In this document: positions 53,442-63,010 of the stretch, one piece after another
How positions within the stretch are numbered: the stretch's first letter is position 1
Layout of the letters: every line of letters begins with the position of its first letter
Assembly (NCBI RefSeq): GCF_003048255.1
Contig: NZ_CP028487.1
Coordinates: 3,906,001-3,970,000 of the forward strand
Direction: 5' to 3'
Origin: Yersinia massiliensis
Lineage (GTDB): Bacteria; Pseudomonadota; Gammaproteobacteria; Enterobacterales; Enterobacteriaceae
Length of the DNA stretch: 64,000 bases
Made by a program: the position numbers and the translations under genes
The notes under the pieces: generated by a model
Seen by the model: only the letters and a program-made list of their open reading frames with translations
Told to the model about the DNA's origin: nothing
The model's database searches: none

Positions 53442-53790
53442 CCCTTGACGTGACAGCGGTGTTGGCTACGTTCACTTACCCGAATCACTTACTGATGTAA
53501 GCTCATCGGGATGCGTTTACTTGCCGCCTTGCTGTCACGCCAATGACTTTGGGTATTCCCTTCGATCTTAACGCGACAGCGGTGTTGGCTACGTTCTCTT
53601 ACCCGAATCACTTACTAATGTAAGCTCATCGGGATGCGTTTACTTGCCGCCTTGCTGTCACGCCAATGACTTTGGGTATTCCCTTCGATCTTAACGCGAC
53701 AGCGGTGTTGGCTACGTTCTCTTACCCGAATCACATTACTAGTGTATGTGATTCGGGATGTCATCTCTCTGTCATGGCAAATCGTTTTAC
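53442..53790 (-). repeat. Tandem array of two full and one altered ERIC elements
   Basis: The marker GACAGCGGTGTTGGCTACGT begins at 53452, 53575 and 53698, an exact 123-base period repeated twice. The first two units contain the ERIC core (read on the minus strand) with an inner stem CTTAC/GTAAG, an outer CCCGA/TCGGG stem, and terminal inverted repeats (GTGACAGC and GCTGTCAC). The third unit keeps its left part, but its centre has collapsed to a 12-base perfect stem CCCGAATCACAT/ATGTGATTCGGG, and its right arm is degenerate. The rest of the 510-base panD-yadE gap (to 53942) is AT-rich and should carry the promoter of the next gene. Confidence 0.9.
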
Positions 53791-53942
53791 GTAACTCGTG
53801 AATTAATAGTTAGTTAATTGTTGTTAATGCTGGAATTTAATCGTAATAAATAATGTCTTTGTCCAATATCGCCTTTCTCAACTCTCTGCGTCTCATGCTA
53901 TGCTAGCGCACCAGATTTTCTCCCTTTTCAATCCAGCGCCGA

Positions 53943-55268
53943 ATGCGCATAAGTAGAACGATAATGTGGCATAAAAACAGAATAGCTATTGGGATGCTAC
54001 TCGGTGTTGTCATGTCGGTAATGATGCCGGCAACCCATGCAGATCTCTTGCCTGAAGATGCAGTACTTCTCCCGAAATATATGGTTGCGGAACGTGATAG
54101 CGAAATATATTCGCTGGTCGGCGAACGGGTCATTCCTGTCGGTGAGATAAAAGAAGATCAACTTATTCAGGTGTTGCCTGCAGCGGCGGAATACTATGAA
54201 TTTAAATTTGGTAACGGTATTGGTTTTATTGATAAAAACGATTTACGCGATATCAATAAAGCCCGAAAAACCAACGATATTCTAGGTGACCTGAATAAGC
54301 CGTTGCCGAATCAAAATATTCTGATTAAGCGTACCACGACGGTTTATCTCGCAGCAGATGCCGACAGCGAGCAATTTGCAACGCTGGAAGAGAACTTGCG
54401 CTACCCCATTGTCGGTAAGCTGAAAGATAGGTCAGGTAACACTTGGTATCAGGTCAATATTGGCGACCGCTTGGGATATGTCAGCAGTGTTGATGCTGAA
54501 ATCGACAACGGTATTCCAATTCTGACTTATCATCATATGTTGCGGAATGAAGAGAATAAGCGTTTCTTAAATACCTCGACCACCACGTCTGATGCGGCAT
54601 TCAGTAACCAGATGACCTATCTCAAGCAGACGGGTTATGACACCATTTCGCTTTATCAGCTTGAAGGTTATCTGAACAATAAGATAAACCTGCCAGCAAA
54701 AGTCGTGGTGCTGACATTTGATGATGGCCTTAAATCCGTCCACCGCTATGCGTACCCCATTTTGAAAGAAAATGGTTTCCGAGCCACGGCATTTATTATT
54801 TCATCGCGAATTAAGCGGCATCCTCAAAAATGGAATCCTGACTCATTACAGTTTATGAGTATTGCCGAGCTGAAAGAGATTCAAGATGTATTTGATATTC
54901 AATCTCATACACACTTTTTACATCGGACGGATAATAAGCGTAACCCGATTTTATTGAGTCGTTCTTATCACAATATTGTTTTTGATTTTGAGCATTCACG
55001 TCGTGCGTTATCGCAATTTAATCCGCATGTTATTTTCCTGTCATATCCCTTTGGTGGGTTTAACCAAACTGCCATAGATGCAGCAAAAAGTGCAGGTTTC
55101 CATTTAGCGGTGACGACGATGCAAGGCAAGGTAAAACCGGGTGATAATCCATTTACACTGAAACGGCTTTATATTTTGCGTACTGACTCAATTCCAACCA
55201 TGGCCGAGCGGATTGCCAATGAGCCAGGTCAGGTGACGCCAGCCCCAGCAGTGATGGAGTCTGATTAG
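53943..55268 (+). CDS. yadE: Polysaccharide deacetylase with SH3-like N-terminal region (YadE)
   Basis: About 441 residues (434 if started at the ATG at 53964). A Sec signal peptide ends near THADLLPED. The next 150 residues contain two repeated beta-rich stretches ([20 protein letters not shown] and [17 protein letters not shown]) resembling bacterial SH3 domains. The NodB-type deacetylase domain follows: [18 protein letters not shown] (metal-binding Asp pair near 260), [12 protein letters not shown] (His pair near 319-323) and LSYPFGGFN. The substrate is unknown. It is monocistronic with its own terminator. Confidence 0.9.
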   Translation: MRISRTIMWHKNRIAIGMLLGVVMSVMMPATHADLLPEDAVLLPKYMVAERDSEIYSLVGERVIPVGEIKEDQLIQVLPAAAEYYEFKFGNGIGFIDKNDLRDINKARKTNDILGDLNKPLPNQNILIKRTTTVYLAADADSEQFATLEENLRYPIVGKLKDRSGNTWYQVNIGDRLGYVSSVDAEIDNGIPILTYHHMLRNEENKRFLNTSTTTSDAAFSNQMTYLKQTGYDTISLYQLEGYLNNKINLPAKVVVLTFDDGLKSVHRYAYPILKENGFRATAFIISSRIKRHPQKWNPDSLQFMSIAELKEIQDVFDIQSHTHFLHRTDNKRNPILLSRSYHNIVFDFEHSRRALSQFNPHVIFLSYPFGGFNQTAIDAAKSAGFHLAVTTMQGKVKPGDNPFTLKRLYILRTDSIPTMAERIANEPGQVTPAPAVMESD

Positions 55269-55293
55269 TCAGTTGGTTATTTAGGCGGATAAA

Positions 55294-55329
55294 AAGAAAA
55301 ATGGCGCTCTGGTAGGGCGCCATTTTTTT
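55294..55329. terminator. Terminator after yadE (possibly bidirectional)
   Basis: ATGGCGC (55301-55307) pairs with GCGCCAT (55317-55323), preceded by A-rich sequence and followed by seven T. It lies 25 bases after the yadE stop and 45 bases beyond the yadH stop on the other strand. Confidence 0.88.
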
Positions 55330-55345
55330 ATTGTATAAAGCCAGT

Positions 55346-55388
55346 TAGTGAACGTAGTCACGCTGTCGCGTTTAGGTACGAAGCCCAC
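55346..55388 (-). repeat. ERIC fragment at the yadH 3' end
   Basis: AGTGAACGTAG followed by GCTGTCGCGTTTA and ACGAAG matches, with a small gap, the end segment of the minus-strand ERIC units at 53.5 kb (AGTGAACGTAG, then GCTGTCGCGTTAA, ATCGAAG). Only about 45 bases are left. It overlaps the yadH stop codon and its last few codons. Confidence 0.5.
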
Positions 55389-56142
55389 GCCCACGCTCAA
55401 TCAAAAACCAAGCCCATGCATAAAACACCGCAATAAACACCACCAGCACACCGATGGTAAACACCAGTGGCACATCGGTAATACCGAGGAACCCATAACG
55501 GAAGCCGCTGATCATATACACGATAGGATTAAGCTTCGACACGGCCAGCCAGAACGGCGGCAGAAGTGATAATGAGTAAAATACCCCGCCTAGATAGGTC
55601 AATGGCGTCAGCACAAAGGTAGGCACCAAACTGATATCATCGAATGTTTTGGCAAATACCGCATTCAACAAACCACCGAGAGAAAAGACTATCGCGGTCA
55701 GCAATAATGTCAGCGCAATCATTGACCAAGAGTGGACGTGCAGCGGCACAAAGAACAGTGAGATAATCGTGACCAGAATACCGACACAGATACCACGCGC
55801 CACCCCACCACCGACATAACCGATAATCACGATATGGGTCGGCACGGGTGCCACCAGCAATTCTTCAATGCTACGCTGGAATTTTGCCCCAAAGAATGAC
55901 GCCGCGACGTTGGCATATGAGTTCGTGATAACCGCCATCATAATCAGGCCAGGGACGATAAACTGCATGTAATCAAAGCCCCCCATATCCCCGATTCTGG
56001 ACCCGATCAGGTTGCCAAAAATAACGAAATAGAGCGACATGGTGATCACTGGCGGCACCAGTGTTTGAATCCAGATACGCGCAAAACGCGTGATCTCTTT
56101 GATCCAAATACTCTGTAGAGCTACCCAATACAGGCGGGTCAT
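55372..56142 (-). CDS. yadH: ABC-2 type transporter permease YadH
   Basis: A 256-residue inner-membrane permease with six hydrophobic segments, starting after a polar, positively charged N-terminus. The ABC-2 family features are TLVPPVITMSLYFVIFGNLIG near 28-48, GFDYMQFIVPGLIMMAV near 58-74 and the conserved FVLTPLTYLGGVFYSLSLLP segment near 176-195. It pairs with YadG to form an exporter of unknown substrate. Its start overlaps the yadG stop (ATGA). The last codons coincide with an ERIC fragment. Confidence 0.95.
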   Translation of the reverse strand: MTRLYWVALQSIWIKEITRFARIWIQTLVPPVITMSLYFVIFGNLIGSRIGDMGGFDYMQFIVPGLIMMAVITNSYANVAASFFGAKFQRSIEELLVAPVPTHIVIIGYVGGGVARGICVGILVTIISLFFVPLHVHSWSMIALTLLLTAIVFSLGGLLNAVFAKTFDDISLVPTFVLTPLTYLGGVFYSLSLLPPFWLAVSKLNPIVYMISGFRYGFLGITDVPLVFTIGVLVVFIAVFYAWAWFLIERGRGLRT

Positions 56143-57065
56143 GCTTTTTCTCCCCCATTGCCATTGACTAAGGTGACAAACAGCTCTTCCAGACGGTTAG
56201 CCTTGTTACGCATACTTTGTACCTGAATTCCTTGTGCGTTCAGTTGGCTAAATAGTCCATTGAGCCCCTGTTCACGCTTAACATCAACTTCCAACGTTGA
56301 GGTATCCGTCAAACGATAACTATAGCCTTCCAGCTTAGGTAGCGGGCTTTTGATCGCCAAATCAAAAATAAAGGTTTCGGATTCGAGTTTACCCAGCAAC
56401 TGTTTCATCGTGGTATTTTCGACCAATTCGCCGTTCTGGATAATGCCGATATTGCGGCACAGCATCTCAGCTTCTTCCAAATAGTGCGTAGTCAGGATGA
56501 TAGTGGTTCCCTGTGCATTCAGCTCTTTCAGGAAGCCCCACATCGAACGGCGTAATTCGATATCAACACCGGCGGTAGGCTCATCGAGGATCAGTAATTT
56601 AGGTTCATGCATTAGGGCACGAGCAATCATCAAACGGCGCTTCATCCCGCCCGATAGACGAATCGCACGCTCGTCACGTTTGCTCCACAAATCCAACTGG
56701 CTGAGGTATTTTTCAGCACGTTGCAGCGCTTCGCGCCGCGTCACACCGTAATACCCCGCTTGGGTGACCACAATCTGCAAGACCGTTTCAAACGGATTAA
56801 AGTTAAATTCTTGTGGCACGAGCCCAAGCTGACGTTTAGCATTCACGATGTCCTGATCGATATCGTAACCAAACACATTTACTTTGCCCGATGTTTTGTT
56901 CACCAATGAACTGATAATGCCAATGGTGGTAGATTTACCCGCACCATTTGGCCCGAGCAGCGCATAAAAGTCGCCTGCTTCTACGTGCAGATCAATGCCA
57001 CGCAGTGCCTGAACGCCACCCGCATAGGTTTTGGTCAGTTGCGTTATTTCCAGTGCATATGTCAT
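56139..57065 (-). CDS. yadG: ABC transporter ATP-binding protein YadG
   Basis: A 308-residue ATPase of an ABC-2 exporter. Walker A is GPNGAGKSTTIG (near 39-50), the Q-loop is in LGLVPQEFNFNPFE, the signature is IRLSGGMKRRLMIARALM, Walker B is LLILDEPTAGVDIELR and the switch His is in LTTHYLEEAEMLCR. A C-terminal domain of about 80 residues follows, as in drug and polysaccharide exporter ATPases. Substrate unknown. It is divergent from can. Confidence 0.96.
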   Translation of the reverse strand: MTYALEITQLTKTYAGGVQALRGIDLHVEAGDFYALLGPNGAGKSTTIGIISSLVNKTSGKVNVFGYDIDQDIVNAKRQLGLVPQEFNFNPFETVLQIVVTQAGYYGVTRREALQRAEKYLSQLDLWSKRDERAIRLSGGMKRRLMIARALMHEPKLLILDEPTAGVDIELRRSMWGFLKELNAQGTTIILTTHYLEEAEMLCRNIGIIQNGELVENTTMKQLLGKLESETFIFDLAIKSPLPKLEGYSYRLTDTSTLEVDVKREQGLNGLFSQLNAQGIQVQSMRNKANRLEELFVTLVNGNGGEKA

Positions 57066-57303
57066 AAGTAAAAAAGGACCTTATTCAATGGGTATCTCAG
57101 TTGTCGCGATACATTCATCCCTGACTTAACCTACCCCCCTTTGAAGCAGATCACTGAGGGTAAAAGGTATCCAAGCTGACACCGAGTTGATGTTACGTAG
57201 ACAAAATTGCGTCATCAAAGGAACTACAGTTCCGATTTCAAAATTGGAATCATTGCCGTATATTATTCTATCGCAATCCGTTCATTACAGGCTATTTACA
57301 TTC

Positions 57304-57966
57304 ATGAAAGAAATAGAAAAGCTCATCGCGAATAATCGGACATGGTCAAACACCATCAGTAAAGACGATCCCGGTTTTTTTGAGCACCTGGCAGAAGCCC
57401 AGAAACCTCGCTTCCTGTGGATTGGCTGCTCAGACAGTCGCGTCCCTGCGGAGCAGCTTACCGGTTTGAAATCTGGCGAGTTATTTGTTCACCGTAATGT
57501 TGCAAACTTGGTTATCCATACCGATCTTAACTGCTTGTCTGTGGTGCAATACGCCATCGACGTTCTACAAGTTGAACACATCATTATTTGTGGTCACCTT
57601 GGCTGCGGTGGTGTTGAAGCCGCCATCAAAGGCGAAGAGATGGGGTTGATTGATAACTGGTTACTGCATATCCGTGATCTTTGGTATAAGCACAGTTCAC
57701 TGCTGGGCGAACTCCCGCAAGAAGAACGTAGCAATGTGTTATGCCAAATTAACGTGGTAGAACAAGTGTACAACTTAGGTCATTCGACGATTGTTCGTTC
57801 AGCGTGGAAGCGTGGACAAAAAGCGATGATTCACGGTTGGGTATACGGGATTGAAGACGGCTTACTGCGTGATTTAGAAGTATCTGCCACCAGCTTGGGT
57901 AGCCTTGAAATGGTCTATCGCAAAGCCATGGCTGAGTTGTTGCAGCAAAAAACCAAAGAAGACTAA
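57304..57966 (+). CDS. can: Beta-class carbonic anhydrase
   Basis: A 220-residue zinc enzyme that interconverts CO2 and bicarbonate for biosynthetic carboxylations. The start is the ATG at 57304 ([14 protein letters not shown]), which gives the E. coli length; the open frame continues 39 codons upstream into the promoter region and is not supported. Zinc ligands and the Asp-Arg dyad are seen in [14 protein letters not shown] (Cys near 42, Asp near 44) and [13 protein letters not shown] (His near 98, Cys near 101). It is monocistronic. Confidence 0.97.
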   Translation: MKEIEKLIANNRTWSNTISKDDPGFFEHLAEAQKPRFLWIGCSDSRVPAEQLTGLKSGELFVHRNVANLVIHTDLNCLSVVQYAIDVLQVEHIIICGHLGCGGVEAAIKGEEMGLIDNWLLHIRDLWYKHSSLLGELPQEERSNVLCQINVVEQVYNLGHSTIVRSAWKRGQKAMIHGWVYGIEDGLLRDLEVSATSLGSLEMVYRKAMAELLQQKTKED

Positions 57967-58109
57967 TCAGTCTATGGGAGGGTACGGTAAAACGCGCCCT
58001 CTCCCATCAATCAATACCGCACTGAATCAGTTAAAACCACACACTTTATCTTCAAAAAAGGCGTATCAAGCTAAAACAGTTTGCGTGCGCCTAAAGTGAG
58101 TGGTTCTTA

Positions 58110-58646
58110 CTACTCGTCTAACATCACCACTTTACCGACATAAGGTAAGTGCCGATAACGCTGTGCATAATCAATACCATAGCCCACAACAAATTCATCT
58201 GGAATCGCAAAACCGACCCACTCTACAGGCACTTGGACCTCACGACGCTGCGGCTTATCTAACAAGGTGCAGATAGCCAGTGATTTTGGCCCACGCAGTT
58301 GCAGAATCTCACGCACTTTACTCAACGTATTACCGGAGTCGATGATGTCTTCAACAATCAGCACGTCTTTACCACGGATATCTTCATCCAGATCTTTTAG
58401 GATTTTGACATCACGAGTCGTACTCATGCCGTTGCCATAGCTGGAGGCCGTCATAAAATCGACTTCATGAGAAACATCTATGGCACGACATAAATCAGCC
58501 ATAAACATAAATGAACCACGAAGCAACCCGACCAGTACCATTTCACTGCCGCTATCGCGATAGTGTTCTGAGATTTGGCGGCCTAATTCGGCAATGCGGG
58601 TTTTTACTTCCTGTTCGGAAATCATGACTTCTACAATATGTTTCAC
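58110..58646 (-). CDS. hpt: Hypoxanthine phosphoribosyltransferase
   Basis: A 178-residue purine salvage enzyme that makes IMP from hypoxanthine and PRPP. The PRPP loop is [17 protein letters not shown] (near 99-115). [16 protein letters not shown], the flexible-loop segment [18 protein letters not shown] and the C-terminal [20 protein letters not shown] match E. coli Hpt. The start could be the GTG at 58646, which aligns with E. coli (VKHIVEVMI), or the ATG three codons earlier at 58655; neither ribosome site is decisive. It is convergent with can. Confidence 0.96.
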   Translation of the reverse strand: MKHIVEVMISEQEVKTRIAELGRQISEHYRDSGSEMVLVGLLRGSFMFMADLCRAIDVSHEVDFMTASSYGNGMSTTRDVKILKDLDEDIRGKDVLIVEDIIDSGNTLSKVREILQLRGPKSLAICTLLDKPQRREVQVPVEWVGFAIPDEFVVGYGIDYAQRYRHLPYVGKVVMLDE

Positions 58647-58655
58647 AGCCAACAT

Positions 58656-58981
58656 ACCTATTTGAATTAATTGATTTTATATCCATTAAGCGCTGATTGA
58701 AATTGGCTTATGGATACAGAGTAATGCCCTTAGCTTAACACAAATCAGGAAATATCCCTTAGTGGCAGCCAGCGTTTGAGGGCGCAGAGTATAGCAAAAA
58801 TGCCCCCATCGGTGCATTGATAGCAGTGAAACAAAAAGATTAATCCCCAAGTGGAAAAGATATGAAAAGTTATGAAGAACTCTGACCACTGACTTGTCGA
58901 TGAGTTTTGCGAGGTATAATAATTGACCAAATCATAGAAATAATTCACTTGCTAACTAATCTATAAGAAAGGACTGTTTGG
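58656..58981 (+). promoter_or_regulatory. Divergent region hpt / membrane protein, with a candidate promoter
   Basis: A gap of 326 AT-rich bases. A TATAAT lies at 58915-58920, with weak -35 candidates around 58891-58899, aimed at the membrane-protein gene and giving a leader of about 55 bases that ends in an AAAGGA ribosome site. Small open frames on the minus strand here have no family features, so I do not count them. Confidence 0.4.
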
Positions 58982-59605
58982 ATGAGATATCAATCCGCCA
59001 ATATGCTGGTTTCCTCTGCAAAAATTGCTTCCATTGCAACGTTATGCATGCTTGTTGCATTTTTTGGTTTAACGGCCTCCATATTTTATTTACTGATTTT
59101 GGGGCTGGTTTTTAGTGTATGGGTCTCTATCGCTTTACATCATCAAACTGAAAAAGGCTTCGCTCATCTCATTACTGATAAAACACAATGGATGACTTAT
59201 GTACAAGGTATCCCAGTGCGCGAAACTCGCTCATCGTTAAAGAACCCTTGTTTTATCACTGTGGCGCGTTTGTCTTCTTTCTTTACGCTTTTCCTGATAA
59301 TCAAAATGCTCATACAGCTGGCATTAATTTATTTAGCGCTACAGCAAACCCTGCATCTGACGATCACGCTTAGCCCCTATTTACTCTTAGCACTGAGAAT
59401 TATCGGCGTGGTGATGGCCTGTATTCTTATCCAGAGAGTATGGCTGACAGTGAAGACATTGCTTGCACTGCGACGTTCAGAGTGGGTGTTTGAGGAAGTC
59501 CCAAAAGAGGGCTTTAGCTATTATCAGGCTTATATCATCAAGCATGATAAAAAAAGTGGCGAGCAGCGTCTTCAGCCGGCCTTGGCAGAGCTCCTTGCGC
59601 TATAA
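58982..59605 (+). CDS. Four-helix inner-membrane protein of unknown function
   Basis: A 207-residue protein I do not recognise. It has four hydrophobic segments: about 13-33 (KIASIATLCMLVAFFGLTAS), 34-51, 97-120 (SSFFTLFLIIKMLIQLALIY) and 130-152 (LLLALRIIGVVMACILIQRV). A polar region of some 45 residues lies between the second and third, and a charged C-terminal tail of about 50 residues (EVPKEGFSYYQAYIIKHDKK) follows. The ATG has an AAAGGA ribosome site. It occupies the place where E. coli carries gcd between hpt and cueO. Real gene by signal and spacing; role open. Confidence 0.75.
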   Translation: MRYQSANMLVSSAKIASIATLCMLVAFFGLTASIFYLLILGLVFSVWVSIALHHQTEKGFAHLITDKTQWMTYVQGIPVRETRSSLKNPCFITVARLSSFFTLFLIIKMLIQLALIYLALQQTLHLTITLSPYLLLALRIIGVVMACILIQRVWLTVKTLLALRRSEWVFEEVPKEGFSYYQAYIIKHDKKSGEQRLQPALAELLAL

Positions 59606-59664
59606 CGCAACGGTTCACGTGACAAAAGATGCGTAACTTCCATCCATTCACTCACGCTGACCAG

Positions 59665-59694
59665 TAAAAAATCCCCGGCAACCTTACCGGGGAT
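59665..59694 (-). terminator. Intrinsic terminator of cueO
   Basis: ATCCCCGG (59671-59678) pairs with CCGGGGAT (59687-59694), a perfect 8-base stem. On the minus strand it is followed by six T. It lies five bases after the cueO stop. Confidence 0.9.
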
Positions 59695-59698
59695 GAAT

Positions 59699-61300
59699 TC
59701 AAGCGCTCACGGTAAAGCCCAACATCATGCCGGTGTCTTCATGCTCCAACAGATGACAGTGCGCCATATAAGGCATCGCGGCGGGGGCTAAATGGTTAAA
59801 GCGCACTAATATTTCACTGCGCGCCCCTTCAACTCTCACGGTATCTTTCCAACCACGGCGATGCTCTGCTGGCGGCTTACCATTCTCAGTCAAAATGCGG
59901 AACTGCGTACCATGGACATGGAATGGATGCAGCATCATGTCGCCCTCTCCGGAAACTGTCCATTTCTCATATTGGCCTTGTTTGGCATCAAATGCCGCTT
60001 CCGTCATCGAAAATGCTTTGCCATTGATCATGTTGGCATGGCTGAAATCAAACGCTGGTGCTGCTTTCATCGCGCCATGATCCATGCCATTCATTTTTCC
60101 ATGGCCCATACCCGCCATATTGCCATGATCCATGCCCGACATGGCGCCGTGATCCATGCTCATGCCCGCCATAGCTTGCATGCCGTAACGGCTCATCAAA
60201 GCCTGCATTCCCAGCATATCCAACTTAGGATCCATCATCAGTTGGAACCAACGCTCTTGTAAACCGGTCGCATCGGCCAGTGCGGGCACCACAACCAGCG
60301 AGTCTGGTAATACTTTACTGCCAGCCACCAATGAAGGTTGGATGCGTAATACGGGCAGTGGTTTATCGAACGGCGCTAATGTCATGCCCATCTGTTTTAC
60401 CGGTAAAGTCACCAGATCTAAGGCCTTACCATCCGAGGTATCCACCAGCACTTCGAAACGTTCCCCCATCAAGATAGGTAATTCACGTACCGCGACCGGT
60501 TCAGCCAGTAAACCACCATCGCTGCCGATGACATACATGGGTCTGCCGTCGCTTAGCGCCAGATTCAGTGAACGCGCATTACAACCGTTGAGTAGCCTTA
60601 ACCGCACCCATCCACGCGGCGTAATTTGTTGCGGATAACGCGCACCATTGGTCAACATCAGATCGCCAAACCAGCCAACAGCTGCAGTCATGACGTCCAA
60701 TTGATAGTCAATCTGACCATCTTTACCGAGCAACTTATCCTGCAAAATAACCGGAAAATCATCTACACCCCACTGTTTAGGCAAGGGCAATTTCTCGCTT
60801 TCTACGTCATCAATAAGCACCAAGCCGCCTAGTCCCATCGCGACCTGACGACCGGTTTTGCCGTGAGTATGGGGATGGAACCAGCAAGTCGCGGCGGGTT
60901 GATCGAGTGTGAAGGCGACTTGACGGGTTGCTCCGGGCTGAATGAGCGCCTGTGGGCCACCATCGACTTCACCGGGGATTTCCAGGCCGTGCCAATGCAC
61001 TGTTGTCGTCTCTGGCAAGGCATTGGTGATATCAATCGTGACTGGCTTGCCCCGTTGCAAGCGAATGGCTGGCCCCAATAAATTGCCGTTATAGCCCCAA
61101 GTTTGGGTGGCAGCGGAAGGTACCCAAGCCATCGTCCCCGTCTGAATATTCAGCTTAATTTTGCCATTGGCATCCGGTTGGAGCAGTGGCGGGATAGGTA
61201 ACGGTGAAAAATCTGCGGCCAAAGCCGCGCGGCTCCATAAAGGCAGTGAAGTGGCGGCTCCAAGAGCTGCCGTTAACTTGATAAAATCACGGCGATGCAT
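59699..61300 (-). CDS. cueO: Multicopper oxidase CueO
   Basis: A 533-residue periplasmic cuprous oxidase for copper tolerance. The start is the ATG at 61300 ([16 protein letters not shown]), with a twin-arginine signal, so the folded protein is exported by Tat. Copper sites are [17 protein letters not shown] (near 97-113), [13 protein letters not shown] (near 139-151), [10 protein letters not shown] and the final [13 protein letters not shown] (near 512-524). The Met-rich copper-binding insert near 360-410 has repeated MDHGxM/MGHGKM units. A CueR-type promoter lies upstream. Convergent with the membrane-protein gene at 59 kb. Confidence 0.97.
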   Translation of the reverse strand: MHRRDFIKLTAALGAATSLPLWSRAALAADFSPLPIPPLLQPDANGKIKLNIQTGTMAWVPSAATQTWGYNGNLLGPAIRLQRGKPVTIDITNALPETTTVHWHGLEIPGEVDGGPQALIQPGATRQVAFTLDQPAATCWFHPHTHGKTGRQVAMGLGGLVLIDDVESEKLPLPKQWGVDDFPVILQDKLLGKDGQIDYQLDVMTAAVGWFGDLMLTNGARYPQQITPRGWVRLRLLNGCNARSLNLALSDGRPMYVIGSDGGLLAEPVAVRELPILMGERFEVLVDTSDGKALDLVTLPVKQMGMTLAPFDKPLPVLRIQPSLVAGSKVLPDSLVVVPALADATGLQERWFQLMMDPKLDMLGMQALMSRYGMQAMAGMSMDHGAMSGMDHGNMAGMGHGKMNGMDHGAMKAAPAFDFSHANMINGKAFSMTEAAFDAKQGQYEKWTVSGEGDMMLHPFHVHGTQFRILTENGKPPAEHRRGWKDTVRVEGARSEILVRFNHLAPAAMPYMAHCHLLEHEDTGMMLGFTVSA

Positions 61301-61418
61301 GGTCGTCTCCATTCTGGAAAATCGATAACGGCTGATGACAAATCAGTATTTATCGCAGGTGAGTGCCTGAATGGCACAAAAGCAGTATTCGCATTAACAA
61401 TAAGGTGTATTGCGCCTG

Positions 61419-61449
61419 AGCATAAACCCTCCCCTAACGGGAAGGTCAA
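61419..61449 (-). promoter_or_regulatory. CueR-type promoter of cueO
   Basis: On the minus strand, TTGACC (61449-61444) and TATGCT (61424-61419) are separated by exactly 19 bases, the long spacer typical of MerR-family promoters. The spacer holds the dyad CCTTCCC...GGGAGGG (61426-61446), as in known CueR sites for cueO and copA. The predicted leader to the cueO ATG is about 110 bases. The rest of the cueO-yacC gap (61301-61607) holds nothing else I can name. Confidence 0.85.
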
Positions 61450-61607
61450 GGCGTAATCAATCACTCTGCGAATCAATGCCTCGCATAGCAAAAGTTCTTG
61501 GCATGGCTCACAACCTCATGGCGTCATATTCACGAGGAGAATAAAATTTACTCTGTACCATCACAATGTGATAACGTCTGTTAACAATGAACAAGCCTAT
61601 CTCCGCG

Positions 61608-61955
61608 ATGAAAAGAACAACGTTAGTTATGCTGCTGCTTACTCTGTGCGGATATTCATCTGCCAGTTCTGCATTAAGTGAATCTGAAGCAGAAGATCTC
61701 GCCGATCTGACTGCGGTATTCGTTTATCTGAAAAATGATTGCGGATATAACGAATTACCCAATAACGAAATTAAACGAGCCATTGTCTATTTTGCCCAGC
61801 AAAATAGCTGGGACCTGCGTAACTACAATAGTTTCAATATGAAAGCCTTAGGCGAAGAGAGTTATCAAGACCTTCGTGGCATTGCTATTCCTGTACCGAA
61901 TAAGTGCAAGTCTTTAGCCCGTGACTCGTTAAGTTTATTGGCCTACGCTAACTAG
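61608..61955 (+). CDS. yacC: YacC family pilotin-like protein
   Basis: A 115-residue exported protein, counted from the ATG at 61608; an ATG seven codons earlier is in frame. A signal peptide precedes [20 protein letters not shown]. Conserved landmarks are [18 protein letters not shown]-like [32 protein letters not shown] and the C-terminal [17 protein letters not shown]; the two cysteines probably pair. It is related to type II secretion pilotins (GspS/OutS type), but no secretion genes are nearby, so its role is unclear. It precedes speE on the same strand. Confidence 0.9.
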   Translation: MKRTTLVMLLLTLCGYSSASSALSESEAEDLADLTAVFVYLKNDCGYNELPNNEIKRAIVYFAQQNSWDLRNYNSFNMKALGEESYQDLRGIAIPVPNKCKSLARDSLSLLAYAN

Positions 61956-62070
61956 CAATCCCACCTATCTCTTTTCCGCTTGGAATTCCGCCGTGCAACC
62001 TCTGGCAGAGTTGGCTATGATGTTGCCCCCCATTTTTCATGGCTGTTACTGCGAAGGAGAAGCCCCGAAC

Positions 62071-62928
62071 ATGTCACAGAAAGAACTATGGTATGAGACA
62101 TTACATGCCAACTTCGGCCAGTACTTTTCAGTTGAAAACGTACTTTACCGCGAAAAAACCGAGCATCAGGATTTGGTGATTTTTGAAAACCCTGTACTGG
62201 GCCGAGTGATGGCTTTAGATGGCGTCGTGCAGACCACCGAGCGTGACGAGTTTATCTATCACGAAATGATGACTCACGTTCCTTTGCTGGCTCACGGCCA
62301 CGCAAAAAAGGTGCTGATCATCGGTGGTGGTGATGGCGCAATGTTGCGCGAAGTTAGCCGCCATAAAAATATCGAGCAGATCACCATGGTCGAAATTGAT
62401 GCCGGTGTCGTCTCGTTCTGTCGCCAATACCTGCCAAACCACAGCGCCGGTGCTTACGATGACCCTCGCTTCAAACTCGTTATTGATGATGGCGTTAACT
62501 TCGTTAATCAAACGACTGAAAAATTCGATGTCATCATCTCTGACTGTACCGACCCCATCGGCCCTGGGGAAAGCTTGTTCACCTCAGCTTTTTACGAAGG
62601 ATGCGCACGTAGCCTGAACGACGGCGGCATTTTTGTTGCACAAAACGGGGTGTGCTTCTTACAACAAGATGAAGCGGTCGACAGCCACAATAAGCTTAGC
62701 CACTATTTCAGCGATGTCAGCTTTTATCAGGCAGCAATCCCAACCTATTACGGTGGTATTATGACCTTCGCTTGGGCGAGTCAGAACCCATTATTACGCC
62801 AGTTAGATAGCGCCACACTGCAACAGCGTTTTGCCGATGCGGGCCTAACCTGCCGCTACTATAATCCAGACATTCATGTTGGCAGCTTTGCATTACCACA
62901 ATATCTGTTGGATGCCTTAATCAAGTGA
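62071..62928 (+). CDS. speE: Spermidine synthase
   Basis: A 285-residue aminopropyltransferase that makes spermidine from putrescine and decarboxylated SAM, releasing methylthioadenosine (the substrate of MtnN). The start is the ATG at 62071 ([12 protein letters not shown]) after AAGGAGAAG; the upstream open frame is not needed. Motifs are [27 protein letters not shown] segment near 48-70, [18 protein letters not shown] near 78-95, the catalytic [15 protein letters not shown] near 156-170, and [16 protein letters not shown]. Followed by speD after 82 bases. Confidence 0.98.
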   Translation: MSQKELWYETLHANFGQYFSVENVLYREKTEHQDLVIFENPVLGRVMALDGVVQTTERDEFIYHEMMTHVPLLAHGHAKKVLIIGGGDGAMLREVSRHKNIEQITMVEIDAGVVSFCRQYLPNHSAGAYDDPRFKLVIDDGVNFVNQTTEKFDVIISDCTDPIGPGESLFTSAFYEGCARSLNDGGIFVAQNGVCFLQQDEAVDSHNKLSHYFSDVSFYQAAIPTYYGGIMTFAWASQNPLLRQLDSATLQQRFADAGLTCRYYNPDIHVGSFALPQYLLDALIK

Positions 62929-63010
62929 GTCATCGCTGCGACATGTAAAATGCAGCAACGAAAAACAAGAAGGGTATCGTTGTTGATAATCCATAAGGAG
63001 CTGAACCAAA

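Noticed and set aside
32850-53790. ERIC arrays considered as CRISPR-like arrays
   Set aside because: The units are 123-base imperfect palindromes repeated head to tail, without short identical repeats separated by unique spacers, and no cas genes are present.
58686-58948. Two overlapping 67-codon frames on the minus strand before hpt
   Set aside because: They lie in an AT-rich divergent promoter gap, lack ribosome sites and show no domain.
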